From: Ancylostoma caninum
Taxonomy: Eukaryota; Nematoda; Chromadorea; Rhabditida; Ancylostomatidae
Length of the DNA: 64,000 bases
Direction of reading: 5' to 3'
NCBI GenBank assembly: GCA_037903475.1
Contig: JBAJFG010000488.1
Coordinates: 930,001-994,000 of the forward strand
Every line of letters starts with the position of its first letter. Positions within the stretch are counted from its first letter, which is position 1. Below are positions 1 to 10,969 of the stretch, piece after piece. The notes under the pieces are model-generated. The model saw nothing but the letters and a program-made list of their open reading frames with translations, was not told where the DNA came from and ran no database searches. A program made the position numbers and the translations under genes.

Positions 1-180
1 GGGGGTCGCAAACTCCAGGAAGACCTATGCGACATCCCTTACTTTCGAAGCGAAGCACACCAAGCCGAAAAATCCGGAAGCAGCTCGGCGGGATGCATTC
101 GCTCACATTCTCTTCGCCAAAACTATGGTGGTATTCCGAGCGATTCCTGCCGCGATGCCGCCGAGTATCAGCTCGCTGAA
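1..180 (+). CDS. possible internal exon, cut by the window edge
   Basis: An open stretch runs from the window edge to a good donor (GAA followed by GTGAGT at 181). Two plus-strand frames are open, so the true frame is uncertain. The frame leaving two spare bases at the donor matches the phase needed by the acceptor at 1322, so this could be the exon just upstream of the acyltransferase-like exons. That phase match has a one-in-three chance of being accidental. No family is recognised. Confidence 0.2.
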
Positions 181-1320
181 GTGAGTTTGGCAAAAAACTC
201 GTTTTGACGCCTTTCGTTCCACAACTAAAAATTCACCAAAAACATGAACTTCGCTCGGCACGCATGAGATATTTGAGAAGGCCATGAAATTTGCTAGAAA
301 ACCGTTTGCGATTTCTTATACCGCTGATAAGAAACACCGGAAATTTTCTGCACCGAAGATGAAGCAGCGAAAAACGCGCATTATTTTTGCACCAACCTAA
401 TATATTCGAATTTTATTCGATTCACTCAAAACTCTAATGTAAAGGCAGACATTGAGGTATGGCTGAGCACAAAATGAGAAGAGCACAACACGGAATGGGC
501 AGTGTTGTAAAGAAACAATAGCAACTAAAAAAATGCAACATAACAACTAACAAAATACAAAATAATAAAAACAAAGTATTTCCTAATGTTCAACGCTTAC
601 TAGCCTAGCACGCCTATGTGCGTAATAAATAAATAAATACCGGGGTCAAGCGTCTGGCGCTCACCCCCTCCCCTCACTATTGGGCGTGCCGCACTCGGCG
701 ACTTGTTGTGTTTTCCCATAAATGGGCACCAGGACATCCCTCCCGCGGCAATGGATCAGTCGCGTAGAGTTTCCCCAGTTTTGGACATCGGCCCGGCCTT
801 CTCATAGCTGCTGAAGCCTCCGCACTTTTGTATGTCGCTGCACTTCTCCCGCATTTAGGGACCAATCACATGACTACTGAGCGCCGGCGTTCCTCTTGTG
901 CGGCAATGAACTCATTACTATCCGTCCCTATCACCACATAGCTCCATATCTATTACAATACCATCATACGCATTTCGCGGTTTTTATACGATTTCATCAC
1001 TGACCAACCAGAGAGTTCCATTTCACACACACACCACACAAATACGCATACACATGCATGGGGTGGAAGAGAGAGAGAGAGAGGGAGAGAGAGAGAGAGA
1101 GAAAGAAAGGGCTTAAGGTCATGATAATATTACATTTTTTACTTTATACATTGGAGCTGATGCTGATATCACTGCCAGCCCTTTTATTTGCCCCTGGTAA
1201 TTATGTAGATCCATGTTTGAGTGTAGTTAAGTAAAAAGAAGAAGTGAATAAACAAATAAACGAATGATACAAGTAGATGGGTACTAAAAATTAAACTTTC
1301 AACTCCTTCTTCTTCGTTAC
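181..1320. other. non-coding stretch; intron or intergenic
   Basis: No supportable exon seen. It is AT-rich with a GA-rich simple repeat at 1066-1108. The motif GGGGTCAAGCGT near 641 recurs near 10784 and, inverted, near 12290, so part of this stretch is probably dispersed repeat. Confidence 0.4.
1066..1108. repeat. GA-rich microsatellite
   Basis: Nearly pure GAGAGA tract with a few GGGA/GAAA interruptions. Confidence 0.85.
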
Positions 1321-1322
1321 AG

Positions 1323-1999
1323 TGCTTTGCGGAAGATACTCGAGAGGGAGTTCATTTATGTTCCTGGCCATGAGTCGATCTCCTTACAAAATGGCGTACA
1401 ACGCCTCCAGCGAGCAGGAATTATTAATGTTTTTGCTAACAATATCCGAGTTTTGCGACGAGACCAGCTCTCAACGCTATGGAATGTACTTTCGGTAAGT
1501 GATTGCTTCCATATGGAATCGTACTGTTTTATAAACAGCAACTGTTTCTTCAGCCGTACATTCTGAATTTAACACTCGTCATTGAAGCCCTGCTGGCTTT
1601 GGATTTGCCTTCGTACACCATCAAGGATGTGCTCCTTTTGTCCCAGAAGGTTTATTCGCTTTGCTTCTTAATCTCCTGTTTTAATTGCACATTTGCTTAC
1701 AGTACATCGCCTACCTTTACGCTCATGCGACTCGTGCGCGAATACGGTTGTCGTTCCTCTCCACGGAACCCATTAAAAACGCAGGACTCATGCTCATATC
1801 TCAGAAAGTACTGTTGCCTAAGGTACGTGCAATAATTTTTATTGAGAGCAAGTTTTGTTCTTTCCATACATATCTTCTTATTAGGTATATTCAGGATGGT
1901 GCCTACACTTTGGACCGCTCTGCTGCTATTAAACTACTGAACGATCTCACCACACTCACGACCAGTGAATACGCACCAGAACAAAATGCAAAAATTTGA
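1323..1999 (+). CDS. C-terminal exons of a GPAT/DHAPAT-like acyltransferase (partial)
   Basis: Four exons: 1323-1494, 1554-1649, 1703-1822 and 1895-1999 (TGA at 1997). Introns are 59, 53 and 72 nt with GT-AG ends, and the internal junctions are all phase 0, giving about 163 continuous residues. Recognisable pieces are EREFIYVPGHE, then a hydrophobic helix pair (PYILNLTLVIEALLAL), then RLSFLSTEPIKNAG and a C-terminal AYTLDRSAAIKLLNDL. This order resembles the region beyond the catalytic domain in the PlsB-type glycerol-3-phosphate and dihydroxyacetone-phosphate acyltransferases, which act on mitochondrial or peroxisomal membranes. The catalytic HX4D motif is not here and would lie in exons off the left edge. 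The exon structure is well supported. The family call is an inference from motif order and could be wrong. Confidence 0.6.
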
Positions 2000-2005
2000 A
2001 ATAAA
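2000..2005 (+). terminator. AATAAA polyadenylation signal
   Basis: A canonical AATAAA begins one base after the TGA of the acyltransferase-like gene, implying a very short 3' UTR. A second AATAAA on the opposite strand occupies 2013-2008, so the two signals are almost back to back. Confidence 0.6.
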
Positions 2006-2243
2006 TTTTTATTACTCTGAGGTGGGATTAGGTGCCGTCCACAGGATACAGCGTTGGTTTTAGATATGATGATGTCCGAGCTTGAGTAAAAAGGTTAGCA
2101 AGGAAGTAAAACATGAGAAGGAAATGTCTAAAATATGGGTCACTGTTGCTCAGAAAGAGTACACGGAGAAGCAACGCAGTTGTAGAGTTGTTGGATACAA
2201 AGTATATGAAATTAGAGGGAGCACATAAAATCAAACTCTCATG

Positions 2244-2399
2244 TCATGTTGTGGCGACGCTTCCGCTTGATCTTGACGAAGACTGATCAGACACCTGGTG
2301 ATAGTGTTCCAGTGTAGTATTTGATATCGGCGTCAGCGCACGGTTCAGACTTCTTTTAGAAGGAACACGAAAACAGAATATGTAGCGAAGGTCTCCTTC
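2244..2399 (-). CDS. possible terminal exon of an unidentified gene
   Basis: A minus-strand frame reads 51 residues from 2399 to a TGA at 2246-2244 and ends in a Ser-rich tail (SDQSSSRSSGSVATT). The same frame is open upstream to about 2606 except for one in-frame TGA at about 2400-2402. The upstream stretch could therefore be a separate exon, an intron read in frame, or a pseudogene. Several GT/AG pairs permit alternative joins and I cannot choose between them. If real, the gene converges on the acyltransferase-like gene. No family identified. Confidence 0.28.
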   Translation of the reverse strand, partial: EGDLRYIFCFRVPSKRSLNRALTPISNTTLEHYHQVSDQSSSRSSGSVATT

Positions 2400-3300
2400 T
2401 CAGAGATGTTGATAGCTCTGGCTGATTAGCCCGTTTACAATGAACTCATATTTGAGTCTTTGAGTGTAGTCCTCACTCCCCCCAGGAGTTTCCGAATGAG
2501 TTCTGCGGTTATTCTTTGTGTACTTGCAAAGGCTGAGGGAGCTTCTCACCAGAAAGTTGACCACCACCGTATACCGTAATAGCCGTTCGGGAGAGGTTAA
2601 TCGCATTATGGTCTGACAATGAGATGTTTTCGGTTGGTGATTTATTTAGCTGCTCTCAACATCCTGGTGATCCGTATGAGAACTAGACTAACGTTTATCG
2701 AATTTTGCACATAGCACATATGTATGCATATTCGCGGTCATTCTGATTCAAGCTAGTTTTCTTTCCTGCCATGCCACTATATCTTCACGTATCACTAGCG
2801 CGAGCTGGTGCCATAGCGGACACTTAACGCTGCTAACACTTCATTCAGTTCTGAATGAAAGCATTAGTGGGCGTTAAAGCGGCCTCCACACGTTTCGCGA
2901 TGATCGTTTCGCAAAATGCCGCTGAGTGCTCGCCCGAGGTAAAATCTCTGGAAGCGTCACCTAGGCTGGTAGTAATCGCCCCTCATGTCGTCACAACATG
3001 TTTCGAACATGTCACGAGGCTGGCTCGAGACGAGGCGCGCCAGGTTCGTGCCGGACCGCATTCTAATACACGCGAGAGCGGTGCATCGCGAAGGTGTTAC
3101 GAACCATGAGTCATGAACTTCGCTACAACCTGACAGCGGAAGTGGAGAGCTTGACGGAAATAGTGCCAGAAATCGCGATACGCAGAGTGTCTCGAAGTTC
3201 ATACCCTCGTGCACGACCGAGCTCGTAACGCTTCGTCAAGTATTTTTGCGTGAATTTGATAGCAACTGTGTTGCTTGTGAACAAAAACTCGATGCTGTAG
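2400..3300. other. non-coding or unresolved stretch
   Basis: Contains the ambiguous upstream frames of the possible minus-strand gene (to about 2680), then sequence with no recognisable product. The plus-strand frame 2855-3109 shows no family features. Confidence 0.3.
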
Positions 3301-3302
3301 CG

Positions 3303-3375
3303 GCTTTCTGTCAACGGGAATCGAACCTGCTAGGGCACACGTGAGAGCAGCCGACACTACCACTATGCCGTCACG
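3303..3375 (-). repeat. tRNA-like sequence, probably tRNA-derived repeat
   Basis: On the minus strand an A-box-like block (CATAGTGGTAGTG) precedes a B-box-like block (AGGTTCGATTCCCG) at roughly tRNA spacing. The acceptor and anticodon stems do not pair, so a functional tRNA is unlikely. Two further tRNA-like blocks occur at the ends of the foldback element at 10970-12030. Confidence 0.35.
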
Positions 3376-4092
3376 CACACATGTTGGCTGTGCGCTAAAA
3401 GGAATTACAGGAGCACTTCTGGTCTCTAAGGCATGGATAATGCTGCGTGTATCAGGGGCAAAACTTGCTGAGTGTTCCATAACCCAAATTTTCACCAATT
3501 TTGCTCACTGCCTCCATCGTCTTGGATAATTAAGAAATTAGGAAAAGGAATGTCGTTCATAAGTGATCTTATGACCTCATGATCTCGTGGATTGGTGCCG
3601 CTGGTCGGTAGGCCAATCTTCCCCTGAGCAACTGCGAGGTGCACATAATGACAGCCACTCTCCGTGATCTACTTGGTCATTATAGTGTATTGGCTAAAAC
3701 ATGCCCTATAGCGCAGAGGATGTGCGCGCCGTTGAAGAGTGCGCATGTCAGGGTTAATCCCGTAATCGCGCTGCGGTTTTGCAGGTAGGTATGTCAGCTT
3801 GTGACACCCCTACGCCAATCTCGTGAGATGTTCGTGCCTTGTTCGAACAGTTGCGAGCCTGGCTCGCACATGTTGTGACGAACTTGGGGGGATCGTCCTG
3901 TTGCCCGAGCTCGCTCCCGTTGTCGCGCTTTTCTCACATAGTGCAGCGCATTGAAACTCCGAAAGCCACAGAATCCCTTACACTGATGAGTGAATCTTAC
4001 ACCGCCACGATCCCGCCTTTGCATCGGCTCGCACTGATGATGTGTGATGATAGAGTGATATGGTTGCAGAGGAACCAGCACTGTCAGGATGA
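3376..4092. other. no supportable gene
   Basis: Frames of about 100 codons exist on both strands at 3794-4171, but neither shows a family signature. Their 3' part overlaps the left arm of an inverted-repeat element. Confidence 0.3.
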
Positions 4093-4263
4093 CCATACAC
4101 TGCGTTTCATAACTATACGTCCGCCTCATTTTTTGCAGCTGGGCATCATACAGCAACTCTAGGATCTTCAACTTTGAAATTAAATCTTAACAGAATAACT
4201 AGAGCAATGAAAATTGGTGTTCAGAGTTTATTCTTATCCCTGAATCTAATGGATGAAATATTA

Positions 4264-5489
4264 GGTTGTCGCGAAAGTTTCCCGCCACTATTCGATCTTT
4301 TTTCAATTTTATTTTTCATACAATACAGCTGATATTTAATGTACATATGAACCATTATTATCTACAACATATTGCCATATACCGGTAACTCGTGGATTCC
4401 GCTTGCACAGAAATTCTGAGACTTTGATGCGAAAATCTCGCCGAGCCACTTTTTGAGTTGTTCCAAATCGTCGAACTTCCCTTCTCTCAGCTGACTGGAT
4501 AACGACGAGAAAGGATGGTAGCCTGTGGGCGCTAGGTCTGGTGAATACGGTGGGCGGGCCAGAATATGCCATCCTAAGCTCTGCAGTTTTGCTGGATCTC
4601 TCTCGCAATGTGTGGACAAGCGTTGTCATGTAAGAAGTAAACTTTGTCTTGTTTCCTACGAAGAGGCGCAGCGACGCAATCCAGTTGCCTACAGTAGATT
4701 TCGGCGGAGACAGTAGAGTTTGTTGGTAACAGTTCCCAGTGAGTGATTCCTTTGCAGTTCCAACCAAACACTGAGCATTACCTTCTGAGGGTGTAGTTCT
4801 GTTTGCGGCGTTGGGATCCCAGGTTCGTCGCGTCCGATTCACTGGCGCTTTCTCGTGTGGTTTGCGTAGAGGACCCACTTCTCATCACCGGTAACCAAGT
4901 ATTCCAGCCAGGTGAAAGTCCTTCGAAAAGTCAAAAGGTTCATGCATGCATCTCTGCGCACCTGGAGCTCGCGTGATCAGATCGTGACATATCCATGCGC
5001 CGCACTCCCACGTCTTTCCGGCGCTGCGCAGGTGAATGGCCACTGTACTGTAGTGACACCGGAGTTCGCCTACCAGTTCATGGGTACCGCGGCGGGGTTC
5101 CTCTTCAATTAGCTCTAAGAGTCGCTCCTGATCCACTTCAACTGGTCGACCAGATTTATCCGTCAAGTCAAAATCGCCATTTTTGAACTTTCGAAACCAA
5201 ACTTTGGCCGTGTCGTAGGAGACAGTTGAGGGACCATCGCATCACATACGTTTTTCGTCGCATCTCTTGCACTGCTGTTTTTTCTGAATTCGTGAAGCAG
5301 AAGGAGTCGAACCTGCTTCGAGTCTAGGACGATTTTTTCGGCCATAATCCCAACTGACAGCCAAGAGAAGAAAGGTGTAAGTAGTCCATTTACCAACCTT
5401 TATATATGTTTCGGATAGGAAGATCCAAAACACTCCTGAGGAAACATGTAAGAATTCGAAGTGAGTGGCGGGAAACTTTCGTGACAACC
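4264..5489 (-). mobile_element. mariner-like transposon, degenerate copy
   Basis: Near-perfect terminal inverted repeats (GGTTGTCGCGAAAGTTTCCC at the left and its complement at the right end) are flanked by TA at 4262-4263 and 5490-5491, the TA target duplication of Tc1/mariner elements. Length is 1226 bp, normal for a full mariner. The interior encodes a broken transposase on the minus strand. Confidence 0.9.
4330..5345 (-). pseudogene. mariner transposase pseudogene (DD34D type)
   Basis: The minus strand carries transposase pieces in order but in different frames. An N-terminal helix-turn-helix region (LLLHEFRKNSSARDATKNVC) is near 5300. Next come SGRPVEVDQERLLELIEEEP near 5130, an HWELLP block near 4735, the second catalytic Asp in HDNACPHIA near 4630, and ARPPYSPDLAP followed by a TGYHPF block near 4550. 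The third catalytic Asp, normally before YH, is changed to Gly. Frameshifts and this change make it inactive. Confidence 0.88.
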
Positions 5490-5760
5490 TAATAGAAAGG
5501 TCTTTCTGGCTGCATCCCTTTGTACTGCAAAAATAGGGTGGACGTATAGTTATGAAACGCAGTGTACCTAGTCCTGCATTTTATTAAACCAATCCTCTTC
5601 TAAACTTGCTCATCCATATTATAACGTTTGCATGCCTCTGCTTTTGCAACACCTTCGAATAAGCAAGAATACAGCACATGCCTTTTCTGCCTAACCAATA
5701 TGGAAAGGATGATCTGTTCTTGGGTGGTCCTCCAAAATGCTGCATGCTTCACGATTCGGG

Positions 5761-5974
5761 CAAGATGGAGTTAGTGGGCAGGGCACCTAATAGAAGTCGA
5801 TAACTTGGCCTGTCCTATACGTTCCGACTTGCTAACTGACACGTCCAGAACGCTCCGACTTGTTTGCTCTCCTAACGTACAGAAGTTATCTGAAATGCAA
5901 ACAAGTTAGAACGTGTAGGATAGGCCACGTTATCGACCAATGCCAAGTGCCTCCCTCCCCCAAGCTCCCTTTTA
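5761..5974. mobile_element. MITE family 3, copy a
   Basis: An imperfect palindrome with ends resembling GGGCACCTAATAGAAGTCG and its complement, and internal GTCCTATACGTTCCGACTTG. The same sequence occurs at 58142-58356. It abuts the MITE starting at 5975 with no gap. Confidence 0.7.
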
Positions 5975-6150
5975 GGCCTATCGCATACTACACAGCGACG
6001 CTGTCGCTAGGACCGTTCATCACCAAAACTTCTCGCACGAGTGCTCCTATGCCAGCACCCTATTCCACGCAAGCTGTGTGATAAGATATGAGAACTTGAA
6101 ACTTTTTTCTCATCATTTCCATTCATTCTCGTCATCGTGACGGTGCACAA
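5975..6150. mobile_element. MITE family 2, copy a (right end decayed)
   Basis: The left end GGCCTATCGCATACTACACA and the interior match copies at 14060-14258 and 59452-59647. The preceding TTA (5972-5974) fits the family's TTA target site. The right terminal repeat has diverged, so the end is approximate. Confidence 0.7.
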
Positions 6151-6435
6151 TGTACGCAGCGCAGCAGGAAAACCACCCTTCCACTGTTGCGACGCTGTAG
6201 CTACTTCCTAAGAAAAGAATGGGCGGGTTTTATGAGAGCTGCAGCGTCTAGGAAGCTAAGAAGAGGTGGACATACGCGGTTGCCCCATCTGGTGGATGCT
6301 ATTGCCGCATCCCTTTCTGAATTCTCGCAGCAATTCCTTAGTCACAACATCCGTTCGTTTCGAGAAGGCGTCTGCATTAACACAGAGTGAAAGCCTCAAT
6401 ATATCAAGGCATGACATTGTGTAATCAATCAATAA

Positions 6436-7155
6436 TATACGGATATGGGTCTACCGATGGAGAAAGGGCCCACTGTGGCCCAGTGGTGGGGGACGCCAAG
6501 ATACGGGTCCACCGATGGAGAAAGGGCCCGGCGTGGCCCAGTGGTGTGGGGGAGGTCAGAATACGGGTCCGTCGACAGAGAACGGGTTTGCCGTAGCCAA
6601 GTGGTGTGATGAACGCCAGGATACGGGTCCGTCTACAGAGAACGGGTCCGTGGCTCAGTGGTGTAGAGGGACGTCACGATACGGGTACACGAGGAAGGAT
6701 CCGCCGTTGCTCAATAGTGTGGAGAACACCAGGATACGGCTCCGCAGATGGTGAAAGGGTCCGCCACAGCCCCACAGTGAGAAAATCGGAGAACGCTGGT
6801 CTATAGGGGAAGGACCCGTCGTAGCCCAGTGGTGTGAAGAACGTCAGGATACGGGTCCGCCAATATAGGATTGGTCCGCTGTGACTCAGTAAGGTGGAGA
6901 ATATCAGGATACGGTTTAACCGATGGTGAACGGGTTCATGTGGCCTAACAGTGAAGATGACGCCAGAATACGGGTCCACCGATGGAAGAAATCCCGCTGC
7001 GGCCCAGTGTGGGAAACACTCGGATACGATTTCGCTTTGGTCCAATAGTGTGGGGGAACGGCAGGATACAATTCCGCGGATGGAGAACGCGTCTGCATTG
7101 GCCCGGTAGTGAGGAATACGCTCGAGTACGCCCTACGATGGAGAACGGACTTCTC
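6436..7155. repeat. minisatellite, about 12 units of ~58 bp
   Basis: Tandem degenerate units built on GATACGGGTCCACCGATGGA, then GAAAGGGCCC, then GTGGCCCAGTGGTGTGGGGA, then ACGCCAG. Unit starts fall near 6443, 6499, 6559, 6619, 6677, 6732, 6850 and onward. Units vary in length (about 42-63 bp) through small deletions. Open frames across it simply reflect the repeat. Confidence 0.9.
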
Positions 7156-8265
7156 ACACTTCTACTCAACTCATAAGAAGGACTTCGTGTTTGACCCCAT
7201 TTAAAAATTGGTTTTACTTCTTTATCAATTTTCTAGAGATTTGGCAAGTGCGAAGTTTTTGCACATGTCCCAAGTGGCTGCCCCACCCCACTTTCTAGCG
7301 TTTCGAAGGGGAGCTAGTGTCGAACAAATACTAAGGCGTCTGTAAACAATTAGAGATGAAACTTCAGTCTAATCATCTGGAAGTCTACAATCAACGGGCA
7401 CTTGCATGATTCCTGCTACAGCCTCTACTAAGGATGCCGTCATTCTTGTCTACATGCTTAACGGCGTCTAGTGGCTTGTTTCACTCTAGCGTGGAGACCA
7501 TCTTTACGGAAATCCTTCCGCATCCCTTCCCATTCTCTGCAGCGGCCGCATGCATCATTGGGATTATCCAAGGTATATGTGCTAACAGATCTAAGGCTCA
7601 GATGTTCTTACCATCCTTCACCTCTTCGGTGTCCCGGTTCTCGTTTATAAAGGCGGTTTTTGAGGGGTAGTCCTGCAGCAATTTTACAACGGTTGATTTG
7701 TGGTAGACAAAATGCCCACAACTCGATCTACTCTTAAAGAGCCGCGCAGATATGAATTAAAAAGTAAATCGGTAGGTAATGTCATTGCTTGCTTTTCGCG
7801 GTTTACCGACCGTCCATGTATTTCGGTCCACCACGGATAAAAAAAGTGTGACCTTTTCTGAGAAAATGGCGAAAGTAACGATCTTCCTCTATTTTTATCT
7901 AAAAGTGAAGACTCTTTATCCTCCTGCTCTTTTATCGTGACAAGTAGCCGAGGCGTTTCATACATACAGATCTGATCAGCGTAACAAGAAAATCACAAGA
8001 ATGACGAGGTCGGCTAAGTCCTTTTTTTAGTTACCTTTTTGTTGTTGTTCTGCATAAATTTTGACGAGAAATTTTTCAATGAACAGTTTTTCAGCATCGG
8101 AGACTGCCAGATAGCTGAGTAAAGCTGCGGAAGAAAAATTAAGAGTGCACAACATTTCTTCACAGGAAGTAAGTGGCGTTTCGCTTTCAAATGTTAATGC
8201 GTACAAAAGTTGAAGCATAGCCATAAATCTGGTAATAAAGCAATAAATCAAGTAATCTCTCCGTC
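7156..8265. other. no supportable gene
   Basis: Several frames of 75-95 codons on both strands (7434-7670, 7684-7965, 8027-8251) lack family features. The 8251-8027 minus frame ends next to a possible GTAAC donor and could be an exon, but nothing else supports it. Confidence 0.3.
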
Positions 8266-8277
8266 AATAGACATAAA

Positions 8278-8698
8278 CTTTCGAGTCAAAGAAAAACATC
8301 TCTGCTCTGGAGTTGTTACGTTCGGGTGGGGGTCTAGTAAGTGAAACTCTAATATTCTAATTACCTGACATTTAATGAGACACCAAAATTTCTTTTCAGG
8401 TGACCCAAACTTCCTTGTTAGACCAACAGGAGGAGAAAGAAAAAGGATGAATCATAAATAGAGAAGTTTATAGCGCAATGTGTTTTTTTGCATGCCACTT
8501 GTGCAGGAGTTTACATGTTATTAATAAACTATTACATTCATCAGTAAACACATTTTTTTTGAATCGTACTGAAAACACTATGACAGAACTTCAAGAAAAG
8601 TTGTAGCAGAATTTGTCCGAGCGATTCTCGAATATTCGGAGACCAATACAGATGATGTCGAGGAGACCATTGCTGTCATGCTGAAAGTTGCATCCTGA
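8278..8698 (+). CDS. weak candidate exons of an unknown gene
   Basis: Three plus-strand pieces look exon-like. One ends ALELLRSGGGL at a GTAAGT donor (about 8337). One follows TTTTCAG at about 8399 and reads VTQTSLLDQQEEKEKG to a TGA. One follows an AG at about 8605 and reads EFVRAILEYSETNTDDVEET to a TGA at 8696-8698. The first two can be spliced in phase. No family is recognised. Confidence 0.2.
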
Positions 8699-9239
8699 AT
8701 CTGCCTTATAAATCTAATTGAGACATGAATCTGTACGCACTTACACATAATGCGAAAACTTTTTAAATTGAAAGAAAACAGCAAAGAGATCGGAAGCAGT
8801 TGTATTCTGAAATAAGAAATTTGGATACGGACCGCATAGGTGACGATTACATGAACTATATTGAACTCTAGCAAATAGACAAGTGAGCATGAAGTTGATT
8901 TGCTAGTCCCAGTTAAGTTGATTCTTCGCAATCAACAACATCTCTTTCGCCATCTCTAAAATGCATTAGTTTAAGCAAGATAGCAAGATATATTGCTCCG
9001 CGTCTTAATGGTCTCTAGCTTTTCTGTCAAAGATGACGAAAGTACGTGCATGTTATATCCATGTGTTCAAGCCTGAAGCAAATACTGCGCTCCGAAGAAA
9101 AGGAAACAGCACCATTTCACAAATTTAGTTGACCCTCCCTGCGTAGTGAACCAACCAGAAAGAGGTGATTCGACATATTGTTCACCAGATTTTGCAGGAT
9201 TTTGTCCTCTGGAAGTCCTCAAGAGTCTATGTTTGTTGC

Positions 9240-9660
9240 TTTCAGCTCCTCAGTATCTGAAATTGACTATGATTGTTGTAAACCTTACCTGCTAGGACAC
9301 CCCACTGATTCTCCGCTCCGTTCGGGTGTGAGCCGTATACGGGCCAATTCATGTTCACTCTAGTTTGCGAATCGAATATTTTGGTTGACAGGGTAGTATG
9401 CAGGGCGGCGTTATCCTGATAGTTCCTCAGACGATCAAAAACGGCAGCACTTACCTCCATAGGAGGCTTTGATACTCTTTCAGTACCCTCGACGCAATTC
9501 GAAAGCTAACTCCAGCTGGTTTCCAGCGCAAAGGGACCCCAAACCATAAGTGAGCCTCCGGCGTTACGGCAACTGAAAGTAATGGGATTTCTGCGGAGAT
9601 CGTCCCAGAAGCTTTTCTTATCTGAAGTGATAATCTGGAAGTATTATACTTCTCTGAGCC
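9240..9660 (-). pseudogene. Tc1-like transposase remnant (DD34E type)
   Basis: On the minus strand the sequence reads GGSLMVWGPFAL near 9555, then a second catalytic block YQDNAALHT, then PNGAENQWGVLAGKVY near 9300. These correspond to the family's GG-S-MVWG, QQDNAPxH and PNPIENLWG blocks, with the glutamate of the triad in AENQWG. Frame breaks separate the blocks, and terminal repeats were not found. Confidence 0.7.
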
Positions 9661-10048
9661 TCATTCGTTTACTCTATAATAAGAAATTACCACTACCGTG
9701 CTAGAGTCCGTTGTCATGTTCCGTCGAGCATATTCCAGCCGAGCCGTCTTGTGAAGAGAAGTTAAGCTCGGAATCTTCTTTGCAACTCTTCTCAAAATAT
9801 TTCCATTGCAGTGTAGGACGCTCCAGGTGGCGGTCTTTCAGACAAGGAGTTTCATCTCTGCTCGAATCCGATTGAGCGACGAGCAACTATTGGAAGCTCG
9901 CATGCAGACCTGTCTCTCGTCATAAAATGTAAGTATTCCTCGGCAGCTATTCTTCTTGTGTTGTATCCTTCAGATTTAGCATTGTGAAATTTCGCAGATC
10001 AGGCAGTGAGTACAAGCAATCTGCCTCGTTATGGCTTGACTGCTTTAA
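9661..10048. other. no supportable gene; may include decayed Tc1-like sequence
   Basis: Continues the minus-strand Tc1-like remnant without clear motifs. It ends at the MITE starting at 10049. Confidence 0.3.
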
Positions 10049-10716
10049 GGCAGCACCCACTGAAAGTTTCATCACCGAGTCTTCAATCAATCTCTAAGTT
10101 TTAGACTATGAGGAGCATAAGTCAAGTGCTCGATCCTAATAAAACTCATAAAAAAGCAGTTTGCGATGCATTCTTTTCTCTAGATTAGAGCAAGTTGGTC
10201 GAGCTACACGGAAGGGGTTGAACGAAAAAAGTCGATAATGCTGCCAACATTTTCACCTTTTCTCGACGCAGTTGGATCACTGAATATCAAGGAAGCTTTG
10301 ACATGGAAACATGAAAGCTGCAGACAGAAGGAGGATAGAATACGCATTATATAGGCATGTCACAGAAAAAAAAACAAAACCTAATGATGAATCCTGAAAA
10401 ATTAAACAACGTAAATACACATAATATTTGAGGAAATGGATGTTTGAGTGAGAAAGGGGATTATTAGTAGAATCGAGTGAAGTAATGAGCGAAAAAGAAA
10501 GAAGTAATGAGACCATATCAGTAGAGGAAATGCTACTACAGAAGAATGCTACCTGAAAGCATGGCCAAATCAGCTAGCTTTTTTCGCGTTCCAATGACGA
10601 TTTTAGAGCTCAATGCTAGCAATAAACACTCGTAAAGTTTGCTGCTTACTGATCCTGCTGATCCAGGTTGTACCTGTTATTTCTCGTAGGAGCGAAAATT
10701 TCCGTGGGTGCTGCCT
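10049..10716. mobile_element. TTAA-flanked MITE family 5, copy a
   Basis: The left end GGCAGCACCCACTGAAAGTT and right end (reading inward) AGGCAGCACCCACGGAAATT form imperfect terminal inverted repeats. TTAA lies at 10045-10048 and 10717-10720. The 0.67-kb interior is AT-rich with no transposase. Confidence 0.7.
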
Positions 10717-10969
10717 TTAATCCTGTATAGTTTAGGGCGTGAGTCTGGGCGCTCTCTCTTATTTTTAGGCGTCTACCACGAACAGGGTCAAGCGTCCGAT
10801 GGGAATTTCCCATGAGGGGGTCGTATGGGAGGGGGCTGGGAAGGAGAGGATCGTATTGGAGAGGTGTGAGTGGGGTACGTAGAGGGGTGGCCTGACCATT
10901 GAATGTAAATTCATGATTGTTTTATGACATGAAAAATGACGTTCCGCCCAAGAATCATATCATATCGTC

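Larger units (their letters stand above)
4093..5567. mobile_element. foldback element interrupted by a mariner
   Basis: About 45 bp at 4093-4139 (starting CATACACTGCGTTTCATAAC) recurs inverted at 5523-5567. Only about 160 bp lies inside these arms once the mariner at 4264-5489 is excluded. The simplest reading is a small inverted-repeat element that later received the mariner. Confidence 0.6.

Noticed and set aside
2580..2680. Sphingomyelinase-like SDH motif (ISLSDHNAI) on the minus strand
   Set aside because: A single short motif. Following residues do not fit the family and the splicing is ambiguous.
3303..3375. Functional tRNA gene
   Set aside because: A- and B-box words are present, but the acceptor and anticodon stems do not pair.
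6515..7045. Overlapping frames on both strands
   Set aside because: They run through the ~58-bp minisatellite and reflect its repeat period.
6436..7155. Possible CRISPR array
   Set aside because: Units are tandem and diverged along their whole length, without constant repeats and unique spacers, and the sequence is nuclear eukaryotic.
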